From NCBI GenBank assembly GCA_028641055.1, contig CM054061.1:33388264-33452263 (forward strand): DNA of 64,000 nt. The letters run 5' to 3'. The DNA is from Alopecurus myosuroides. Lineage: Eukaryota > Streptophyta > Magnoliopsida > Poales > Poaceae. The notes below the pieces were generated by a model. That model did not search any database. It was not told the DNA's origin and saw only the letters and a list, made by a program, of their open reading frames with translations. The translations under genes were made by a program, and so were the position numbers. This document shows positions 44,858 to 54,885 of this stretch, one piece after another (position 1 is the stretch's first letter; every line of letters starts with the position of its first letter).

Positions 44858-47800
44858 TCACCACGAATCATCACTCTCATAATTAGTTCTTAGGTTCTCA
44901 TCGTCACTATCAACATCACTATCACGGTTGTAGTAAATTGGAGGCTCCTCGCACGGTGGAGGCTCATCATCGCTGTCATTTTCCTCCTGCAACTTGTTGA
45001 GCATGTCTATGTCCTTTATATTCACCACTACCTCACCCCCCATCGGTGCATCGTCTTCGAGATTTTCGAGACCTTGTATGTCAAAGTCTCCAAAGTTCTC
45101 TTGCTCTTGATAGAAAATTCCCTCGTATGTTTTGGGGTTAATGTTGTTATAATCATCGTCAGAGGGCATAGGTAGCTTCCCATGTGGCGACACCTGGAAC
45201 ACGACTTCCCAGCCCTTGAGTCCCTCTTTCTGACATGGGTAGGGCAAATAATAAACTTGCTTGGCTTGGTGGGCCACAATGAAGACATCGGATCCGCTGT
45301 AGGTGGTTGAAGGCTTCACTTCAACTAACCCAATGGAAGGGGTACTTTTCTGTCCATGCTTTGGGTCAAACCAGTGGCATTTGAACACAACGAGCTTGAG
45401 TTCTATGTTCGTATTATTGTACGTCAGCTCATATACGTTTTGTAACCTTCCGTAGTAGTCAAACTCACCGGCTCCGTTAGTGAAGACCCCGGTATTCACA
45501 GTTTTTGCATTAGGCCGACTGTTCTGGTGAAACTCCGTATGGAAGCGATACCCATTCACATCATACTTCTCATACGCCTCGACTCTACGGTTACATCCTT
45601 GGGAGACACATCTCAACTCATCGGACATCACAACGTTGGGATTAGCTCCCTACAAGTTCAGTGTATTAGTTATGTGTAATAGAAAACGAGAAGACACGGA
45701 TTGCAAGGTAGGGGGGCAGGCTAGAAATTACCTTTTCCCTGAACCAAGCCGTGAATTTTTTCTTTCCGGGGGCACCCTCTTTCAGAAGAATTTCCAGCTC
45801 GGCTTCATCGAGATCCACCGTCCCCGGCCACATTTCATCCTTGAATTGGCTAAAATAAAATAAATATGTATTAGAGCGAAACCGAGTTACTAGTTGCAAA
45901 GTAATTCGGTTCACCATTTTACCTGAGGAAACTTCCTGCTTCCCCCTCGTCACGAACCACTTCATCCATGTTCAAGAGCACATATAGCATTACGCACTCC
46001 AGCTCTTCCTTGGTCAAAGTATACTTTTTTGCGCCACCAGCCTTGCCACCGGGACACTTGAAGAGGAGGAGCTTGGGGTCTTTCTTAGGCTCGTCGACAT
46101 TGTATCGAGAGGCCTGGTTATGCATAGTGGGAACATCATCGGGAAAGTACGTTAGCCTAGTGTCTGCCATCTCCTGGAGGATAGTTGCCTCAGCTATGCA
46201 TGCTTCAATCTGATTTTTGTTTCCACATTTGGTTCGAATATACTTAAACTCTCTCTCAATACAAAACTGCCACCGAAACTGCACCGGTCCACCCAAGAGA
46301 GCCTCGTTCGCGAGATGCACAACAAGATGTGCCATCGGAGTAAAGAAGCCTGGCGGAAATATCGTCTCTAACTTGCATAGCAACTCCGGCACTAGATCAT
46401 GCAGCTTCTGAATAATCAGGGGACATATCTGCTTAGCGCAGAGCGTGCGGAAGAAATGGCTCAACTCCGCGAGCACTCGCCACACACGGTCGGGGAGATA
46501 CCCTCGAACCATCACCGGCATCAGCCGCTCAATCCAAATATGATAGTCGTGACTCTTGAGCCCGTTGACTTTTCCCGTTGCAAGATTGACTCCCTTACTT
46601 ATGTTCGAACAATAACCGTCAGGGAACATCACGACGTATTTGAGCCACATGAATGCCTCCTTCTTTTGAAGACTAGTAAGGCAAAAGTCGGCATGCGGCT
46701 TGAACCAATTTTTTCGACGGTTGTTAGGAGGCTGCATGTGTAATCTCTCCCTATCACAGAGCTTCTTAACATCGACTCTAGCTTTGACATTATCCTTTGA
46801 CTTGTCAGGAATGTTCAGCACTGTGTGAAACAGAGACTCTCCGACATTCTTTTCGGTGTGCATCACATCGATATTATGGGGTAGTTCGAGATCCTTGTAA
46901 TATTCGAGCTGCGTCAAGCCTGCCACGTGAGTCCAGTTGTGTGTTTCACTGTATCCCACATATCGTGGGACATTTCCCGGAGCAGGCACGAGAGCACGTA
47001 GCTCGGCATCAACAGCTGCACCATCGAAAGTTGGTATCTCTTTCTCTTCACGCTCAACTCTTCCTTTTTTGAAGTTCTTTTCGTCTTCTCTAAACCGATG
47101 CCTTCTTTTGAGAAACTTGCGATGCGTGTCGAAGGCAGAATACTTCTTACCTCCGTTTAGCCAAATGAACTGAAGTCGGTTCCTGCACACTGGGCATGCC
47201 CACTTACCAGCTGTACACCATCCACAGAATAGGGCGTACCCTGGCATGTCGTGCATGGAATAGTGGAACCAAACTTTCATCAAGAAGTTTCTCTTCGATG
47301 CACGGTCGTATGTCATAGTCCCGTGGTGCCAAGAGTGATACAGATCATCCACAAGCGGCTGCATATAGACACTCAAATTCTTTCCCGGATATTCAGGCCC
47401 TGGAATGACCAGCGACAGGAATATGGTCTTTCTTTGCATTAGGACTCCGGGAGGGAGATTGAGCGGAATAACAAACACGGGCCAGCAACTGTACGAGGCA
47501 GTCGACATACCATACGGATTGAATCCATCGGTTGCTATCGCAATTCTGACATTTCGAGCCTCTTCTGCCTCCTCGGGGTATTTTGCATCGAAATTCTTCC
47601 ATGCCTGACCATCAGATGGATGTCCCATCTTTACCCGTCCGTGCTCGTCCTCGTATCTCTTCCCCATCTTGTGCCACGTCATCTGTGTGGCAGACTCCTT
47701 GTTCATGTAAAGCCGCTGGATTCTTTTTATGAATGGGAGATAACGAAGAATCTTCTTGGCGACTTTCGTCTGCTTTTTCTGACCATCTGCTCCCTTTACC

Positions 47801-48543
47801 TCATGATACCTAGAGGCTCCACACAGGGTACAGTACTTGTCATCCGCAAACTGTTGCCGAAACAAGATGCAACCTTTAGGACAACAATCTATCTTTTCAT
47901 AATCCATGTTGAGCTCTCGCAAGATTTTCTTCGTCTCGTACATGCTTTTAGGCAAACAATGTCCTTCGGGCAACATGTTACCATATGTTTGCAGATGAGC
48001 TTCAAAGCATGAACGGGTGTTGCCATACTCGAGCTTTTTGGCTAGTACTTGCGAGATGGCATCGAGCTGAGAAATACTTGCGCCCTCGTACAGAGGTTTC
48101 TCAGCTGTTTCCATCATATGAAAGTAGGCTTTCGCGGTAGGCTCCGGTTCCTCGGGTTCACACGGTTCCTCCGGTTCCTCGTGTGAAGGTGGCGAATCTG
48201 GCATGTAGGAATCACGGAGATCATTCAGAAAGTTTCTAATCCCATCGTCCTCCTTGCCATTGATCCGTTGACGCATCACCCTGCCACTCTCACGTTCGTA
48301 TTCAGCAAAGTCGACCATCGTGACGAAGCCCGGCATATACCCATAAGACCAAAGGTGTTTTATCATATCCTCTTTTCCCTTACGCTGACGCTTCCTGCAA
48401 TGACTGCAAGGGCAAAGTGGACGAATGCCTGCCTTTGAACCACGCGCTAACTCCTTCACTAAGAAATCCGTCTTCCATACCCACTCATCAGACCTTTCAA
48501 CCACACTAATTCGGCCACTGTACATCCACCCATTATCAGCCAT
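44858..48543 (-). CDS. CACTA TNP2 transposase, 3 exons, 1176 aa
   Basis: The catalytic transposase. My model is complement(join(44858..45649, 45732..45849, 45923..48543)): 3531 nt in frame, GT-AG introns, no stop. Approximate order: Transpos_assoc zinc-finger-like domain at 4-75 (MADNGWMYSGR, CPCSHCRKRQRKG); TNP2 core at 205-480 (CCPKGC, YCTLCG, ATDGFNPYG, CGWCTAGKWACPVC); DUF4218 at 660-775 (HLVVHLANEALLGGPVQFRW); DUF4216 at 975-1055 (VVFKCHWFDPKHG, VYYLPYPC); acidic tail. The start is M at 48543 because it begins the conserved domain and follows an AAACAG acceptor; the frame is open further upstream. It lies 160 bp upstream of the TNPA-like gene on the same strand, as in autonomous En/Spm elements. 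Confidence 0.88.
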
Positions 48544-48689
48544 CCTCTGTTTTATTTCGGAGCCAAACAACATACATAGCATGAAATTAATTGCATCATA
48601 GTAATTTTTTCTTCTACCGTGCAAAATGAAGCATCAACCTACATCTCTAATAGGTAAGGGTCGTAGCAGCCGCCGGATCCGTAGATTGA

Positions 48690-48859
48690 GTACGTTCTCC
48701 ATGCTCTACCCCGATCCGAGACAGAATTTCGGCAGCACCTCCCCGCTGCTCTCCCGATACACGTCTCCGCAAAAAGCCGAGAGGATGTGCATAAGGAGAA
48801 CAACGAGGAGGCGCTACCGAAATCCTGACCCAGGCCGGAGCAGAACATGGAAAACGTAC
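48690..48859 (-). repeat. Inverted repeat (hairpin) upstream of TNP2
   Basis: Arms of about 80 bp (48690-48771 and 48778-48859) pair at roughly 75% identity around a short loop containing GCAAAAAGC. Most mismatches are transitions. The outer ends are GTACGTTCTCCATG and its counterpart CATGGAAAACGTAC. It lies 5' of TNP2 on the coding strand, so it would sit in leader or first-intron RNA and fold into a long stem. Confidence 0.75.
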
Positions 48860-49490
48860 CCAACTACGCATCCGCCGACTGTCCCGTAAATGCCGCAAGC
48901 GTTACGGTTCAAAATATGCCTACCTCTAATGCATATTTATCCGCGTAACGCTCGCGGACGGGAAATGACACCTAGGTGACGCGACATAAATTAATGTGAG
49001 GGAGGAGACAGAGTTGTAGCTCACCCTCGGCGGTAGAGGAAGTAGTCGAACAAGGCCTTAACGGCAGGGCCGGTGACGGGGTCAAGAATCGACGGCGTGG
49101 CGTGGCAGCTCCAGACAGCGGCGGCGAGGTCGTATATCGATGGCGTGTTGTGGCGGCTCCTGTCAGATATCCTGTAGCAGATAATAGGCACATTAAAAAA
49201 ACATAAATTATCTAACACTATGAGCTGATTTCATTTTTTATGCGCTAGATGTTCCGTTGCTCAAGGTAAAAAATATCAGCACAACAATCTAAAATTATCT
49301 AACCTAAATTATCAAGTTTATATCTAGTCTAAATTATCAAGTTTATATCTAACCTATTTTCTAACTTTCTAAAATTATCAAGTTTATATCTAACCTATTT
49401 TCCAAAATTATCTAACCTAAAACCAGAAATCAACCTAATTTTCTAACTAAGACAACCTAATTTTCTAACCTAAATTAACTAAGACAAAAA
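48860..49490. other. CACTA 5' region, non-coding
   Basis: Mixed sequence with repeated TATCTAACCTA/TTATCAAGTTTA motifs around 49270-49440. No gene or TIR recognised. Confidence 0.4.
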
Positions 49491-50040
49491 AAAAAGCAAC
49501 CGGCCACCCCGGCCGTGGAGGAGCGCGGGGCAGAGAGCGCCTGGAGGAGCTGCGGCCGACCTCGCCGGCAGCACGCCGTCCTCGGGAGGGAGCGCGGGGC
49601 AGAGGGCGGGCTGGGGGAGGGAGGCGCCGGTGAGCGCGTGGCCGCCCGTGAGGGTTCCTCCCCCCGCGTGGCCGCCGGTGCGGGTGACGCCGCGCCGACA
49701 GACGAGGCAGACGCGGCGGGGCGGGGGACGTCGGAGGCGGGGCAGACGCGGCGAGGCGGGCGCGCTGAGAGGGAGGAGATCGGGGCGGGGGACGGCGGAG
49801 GGAGGAGATGGACGCGGCGAGAGGGAGGAGTGGACGGGAGGGCGCACGGTGGACGCGGCGCCGTCCTCGGCGTCGGAGGGGAGCGGAGGGAGGAGCGGCG
49901 GCGGAGGGGGGCGGGGTCGGGGGCAGAGGAGGAGGGCGTGAGGTCGGGGGCGCAGTTAGGGATTGGGCGTGCGGGGTGGAGTTGGCGATTGGCTCCCAGG
50001 GGAGTTCGCGATTGGGGGCTCTCCGGTGCCTTTTTTTTTT
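49491..50040 (-). promoter_or_regulatory. GC-rich tract, likely CACTA leader or promoter region
   Basis: About 540 bp of strongly GC-rich, Pro/Arg-coding-like sequence bounded by A and T homopolymers. Frames are open on both strands, as expected from composition alone. Position upstream of TNP2 suggests the element's transcribed leader; no TATA box identified. Confidence 0.4.
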
Positions 50041-50100
50041 TTAGAATTTTTTTTTAATAAAATCACTACTTAAGGCTTTTGGCTGTAGTACTAACCAAAA

Positions 50101-50180
50101 CACAGTGATACCCCAATGGTTTCAGCCTCATGCTTCACAGAGTGATGGCGTGGGTTCGAATCCCCTGCGGAGCAAAAACC
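50101..50180 (+). other. tRNA-like module
   Basis: GGTTCGAATCC (50153-50163) is a perfect pol III B-box, with AATGGTTTCAGCCTCATGC upstream as a loose D-arm and a T-run downstream at about 50187. No full cloverleaf; likely a tRNA-derived repeat fragment. Confidence 0.45.
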
Positions 50181-50765
50181 GCAAATTTTTTTTTTAACAG
50201 ACTCGAATAATTAATTGTAAAATACATAACAATTGGAAAAATGCTCCAAATTTTGAAATTAAAATTTCTATGCACTAGTTGTCTTGCACGCGCAATGCGC
50301 ATCTCGACTAATAACAATATAATTACAAAAACACATGCAAACAAATTAATATTACGGCTAGGCCAGTATTAATAAAAAAATGTAAGCATGCATATCTTTG
50401 TCCTCAGTGTCACTCCAAGTCATCCAAAATGACAACATACATGTTGGGCCGAACACATTTTATGGATACATAAAATTGTAATTTACAAATAGTTAAATGA
50501 TAAGGTTTTTTTCCTATCCCATGATTCAAGTTTCTATAACATAATAGTATGCGTCTTAATACAAAAATTTCTCGGAGCTATCCAAAAGTACAAATGAGAA
50601 ATGAGCTTAGTGTGTCAATCACCATCGAAAAGTACAAGTCAAAAGAGCAGGCACACACAAACAAGACAGCAGATAGGCAAATGCACTTGATTATACAATC
50701 AAATTTACAAGACATCAAAATGAGATTGGACGTCATGTCGACAATGTTTCTTAAGATTCCCGACG
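50181..50765. other. Unassigned interval left of the tandem array
   Basis: AT-rich sequence without recognisable genes; it ends in a short direct repeat at the array edge. Confidence 0.4.
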
Positions 50766-53700
50766 TTGATAGAACCCACCTCTTCGTAAGATTCCCGACG
50801 TTTCGTCCGATACGGGAGTTTCACCCTATAAGCGCATGTAAATTCACGAGGGAGAAACGGACGCCGGTGAAGCGGGTCACACCCCGGAGCGCAATATTTG
50901 CCATCCAAAGACCAAAACACACTTATACTAACATGGTATGTCACCCCCTAGCTTGTGTGGGGAGACGGACGCTCCGTAGCCCCCCTCCGGTGAAAACCTA
51001 GACCCGCAGGAGAAATACCGGACTTATACGGATACACGCGGTAACGGCGTCGAAAGGGGGTAGCATTGTGGAACCAGTTGCTTGGTTGTGTTAGGGTATC
51101 CCATAGTAACATAAAAAAAGTTGATAGAACCCACCTCTTCGTAAGATTCCCGACGTTTCGTCCGATACGGGAGTTTCACCCTATAAGCGCATGTAAACTC
51201 ACGAGGGAGAAACGGACACCGGTGAAGCGGGTCACACCCCGGAGCGCAATCTTTGCCATCCAAAGACCAAAACACACCTATACTAACATGGTATGTCACC
51301 CCCTAGCTTGTGTGGGGACCCGGACGCTCCGTAGCCCCCCTCCGGTGAAAACCTAGACCCGCAGGAGAAATACCGGACTTATACGGATACACGCGGTAAC
51401 GACGTCGAAAGGGGGTAGCATTGTGGAACCAGTTGCTTTGTTGTGTTAGGGTATCCCATAGGAACATAAAACAAGTTGATGGAACCCACCTCTTAGTAAG
51501 ATTCCCGACGTTTCCTCCGATACGGGAGTTTCACCCTATAAGCGCATGTAAACTCACGAGGGAGAAACGGACGCCGGTGAAGCGGGTCACACCCCGGAGC
51601 GCAATCTTTGCCATCCAAAGACCAAAACACACCTATACTAACATGGTATGTCACCCCCTAGCTTGTGTGGGGAGACAGACGCTCCGTAGCCCCCCTCCGG
51701 TGAAAACCTAGACCCGTAGGAGAAATACCGGACTTATATGGATACACGCGGTAACGGCGTCGAAAGGGGGTAGCATTGTGGAACCAGTTGCTTGGTTGTG
51801 TTAGGATATCCCATAGGAACATAAAACAATTTGATAGAACCCACCTCTTCGTAAGATTCCCGACGTTTCGTCCGATACGGGAGTTTCACCCTATAAGCGC
51901 ATGTAAACTCACGAGGGAGAAACGGACGCCGGTGAAACGGGTCACACCCCGGAGCGCAATCTTTGCCATCCAAAGACCAAAACACACCTATACTAACATG
52001 GTATGTCACCCCCTAGCTTGTGTGGGGAGACGGACGCTCCGTAGCCCCCCTCCGGTGAAAACCTAGACCCGCAGGAGAAATACCGGACTTATACGGATAC
52101 ACGCGGTAACGGCGTCGAAAGGGGGTAGCATTGTGGAACCAGTTGCTTGGTTGTGTTAGGGTATCCCATAGTAACATAAAAAAAGTTGATAGAACCCACC
52201 TCTTCGTAAGATTCCCGACGTTTCGTCCGATACGGGAGTTTCACCCTATAAGCGCATGTAAACTCACGAGGGAGAAACAGACGCCGGTGAAGCGGGTCAT
52301 ACCCCGGAGCGCAATCTTTGCCATCCAAAGACCACAACACACCTATACTAACATGTTATGTCACCCACTAGCTTGTGTGGGGACCCGGACGCTCCGTAGC
52401 CCCCCTCCGGTGAAAACCTAGACCCGCAGGAGAAATACCGGACTTATACGGATACACGCGGTAACGGCGTCGAAAGGGGGTAGCATTGTGGAACCAGTTG
52501 CTTGGTTGTGTTAGGGTATCCCATAGTAACATAAAACAAGTTGATGGAACCCACCTCTTCGGAAGATTCACGACGTTTCGTCCGATACGGGAGTTTCACC
52601 CTATAAGCGCATGTAAACTCACGAGGGAGAAACGGACGCCGGTGAAGCGGGTCACACCCCGGAGCGCAATCTTTGCCATCCAAAGACCAAAACACACCTA
52701 TACTAACAATGTATGTCACCCACTAGCTTGTGTGGGGACCCGGACGCTCCGTAGCCCCCCTCCGGTGAAAACCTAGACCCGCAGGAGAAATACCGGACTT
52801 ATACGGATACACGCGGTAACGGCGTCGAAAGGGGGTAGCATTGTGGAACCAGTTGCTTGGTTGTGTTAGGGTATCCCATAGTAACATAAAACAAGTTGAT
52901 GGAACCCACCTCTTCGGAAGATTCACGACGTTTCGTCCGATACGGGAGTTTGACCCTATAAGCGCATGTAAACTCACGAGGGAGAAACGGACGCCGGTGA
53001 AACGGGTCACACCCCGGAGCGCAATATTTGCCATCCAAAGACCAAAACACACCTATACTAACATGGTATGTCACCCCCTAGCTTGTGTGGGTAGACGTAC
53101 GCTCCGTAGCCCCCCTCCGGTGAAAACCTAGACCCGCAGGAGAAATACCGGACTTATACGGATACACGCGGTAACGGCGTCGAAAGGGGGTAGCATTGTG
53201 GAACCAGTTGCTTGGTTGTGTTAGGGTATCCCATAGTAACATAAAAAAAGTTGATAGAACCCACCTCTTCGTAAGATTCCCGACGTTTCGTCCGATACGG
53301 GAGTTTCACCCTATAAGCGCATGTAAACTCACGAGGGAGAAACAGACGCCGGTGAAGCGGGTCATACCCCGGAGCGCAATCTTTGCCATCCAAAGACCAC
53401 AACACACCTATACTAACATGTTATGTCACCCACTAGCTTGTGTGGGGACCCGGACGCTCCGTAGCCCCCCTCCGGTGAAAACCTAGACCCGCAGGAGAAA
53501 TACCGGACTTATACGGATACACGCGGTAACGGCGTCGAAAGGGGGTAGCATTGTGGAACCAGTTGCTTGGTTGTGTTAGGGTATCCCATAGTAACATAAA
53601 ACAAGTTGATGGAACCCACCTCTTCGGAAGATTCACGACGTTTCGTCCGATACGGGAGTTTCACCCTATAAGCGCATGTAAACTCACGAGGGAGAAACGG

Positions 53701-54885
53701 ACGCCGGTGAAGCGGGTCACACCCCGGAGCGCAATCTTTGCCATCCAAAGACCAAAACACACCTATACTAACAATGTATGTCACCCACTAGCTTGTGTGG
53801 GGACCCGGACGCTCCGTAGCCCCCCTCCGGTGAAAACCTAGACCCGCAGGAGAAATACCGGACTTATACGGATACACGCGGTAACGGCGTCGAAAGGGGG
53901 TAGCATTGTGGAACCAGTTGCTTGGTTGTGTTAGGGTATCCCATAGTAACATAAAACAAGTTGATGGAACCCACCTCTTCGGAAGATTCACGACGTTTCG
54001 TCCGATACGGGAGTTTGACCCTATAAGCGCATGTAAACTCACGAGGGAGAAACGGACGCCGGTGAAACGGGTCACACCCCGGAGCGCAATCTTTGCCATC
54101 CAAAGACCAAAACACACCTATACTAACATGGTATGTCACCCCCTAGCTTGTGTGGGTAGACGTACGCTCCGTAGCCCCCCTCCGGTGAAAACCTAGACCC
54201 GCAGGAGAAATACCGGACTTATACGGATACACGCGGTAGCGGCGTCGAAAGGGGGTAGCATTGTGGAACCAGTTGCTTGGTTGTGTTAGGGTATCCCATA
54301 GTAACATAAAAAAAGTTGATAGAACCCACCTCTTCGTAAGATTCCCGACGTTTCGTCCGATACGGGAGTTTCACCCTATAAGCGCATGTAAACTCACGAG
54401 GGAGAAACGGACGCCGGTGAAGCGGGTCACACCCCGGAGCGCAATCTTTGCCATCCAAAGACCACAACACACCTATACTAACATGTTATGCCACCCACTA
54501 GCTTGTGTGGGGACCCGGACGCTCCGTAGCCCCCCTCCGGTGAAAACCTAGACCCGCAGGAGAAATACCGGACTTATACGGATACACGCGGTAACGGCGT
54601 CGAAAGGGGGTAGCATTGTGGAACCAGTTGCTTGGTTGTGTTAGGGTATCCCATAGTAACATAAAAAAAGTTGATAGAATCCACCTCTTCGTAAGATTCC
54701 CGACGTTTCGTCCGATACGGGAGTTTCACCCTATAAGCGCATGTAAACTCACGAGGGAGAAACGGACGCCGGTGAAGCGGGTCACACCCCGGAGCGCAAT
54801 CTTTGCCATCCAAAGACCACAACACACCTATACTAACATGTTATGCCACCCACTAGCTTGTGTGGGGACCCGGACGCTCCGTAGC
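50766..54885 (+). repeat. Tandem array, 355-bp monomer, about 11.6 copies
   Basis: Monomers begin GTTGATAGAACCCACCTCTT at 50766, 51120, 51475, 51830, 52185, 52540, 52895, 53250, 53605, 53960, 54315 and 54670 (partial). Identity between monomers is very high. Frames of 83-109 codons stay open on both strands, but 355 is not a multiple of three, so no ORF can cross units and I do not regard it as coding. The array is cut at 54885 by an LTR element. I do not recognise the satellite family. Confidence 0.95.
52131..54260 (+). repeat. Higher-order repeat: 1065-bp trimer, two copies
   Basis: Blocks 52131-53195 and 53196-54260 are almost identical, including shared private variants (ACAGACG, GGTCATACC, AACAATGTATG, TTCACGACG, GTTTGACCC), whereas the three monomers within a block differ from each other. 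Only isolated differences separate the blocks (ATATTTGCC/ATCTTTGCC; GTAACGG/GTAGCGG). Confidence 0.88.

Larger units (their letters stand above)
41458..50040 (-). mobile_element. CACTA (En/Spm-type) transposon, left end defined
   Basis: The left terminus CACTACAGGAGACTGGCG carries a CACTA TIR followed by CCGTCGGCG subterminal repeats. Two transposase genes (TNP2 and Transposase_24/TNPA-like) lie on the minus strand, so this is the element's 3' end. A 5' leader hairpin and a GC-rich leader lie to the right. No matching CCTGTAGTG terminus or CCGTCGGCG cluster is visible to the right, so the end given is only where element-like sequence stops being recognisable. The left target duplication would be the GTA before the terminus. 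Confidence 0.85.

Noticed and set aside
45028..45288. Alternative-frame ORFs across the CACTA genes (both strands)
   Set aside because: Shadows of the TNP2 and TNPA-like exons, which have domain matches and consistent splice phases.
49479..50057. Long Pro/Arg/Gly-rich proteins in the GC-rich tract
   Set aside because: Overlapping open frames on both strands with low-complexity products and no domain; open because stop codons are rare in GC-rich DNA.
50766..54885. CRISPR array
   Set aside because: Whole 355-bp units are repeated with no short repeat/unique spacer alternation, and the genome is a plant.
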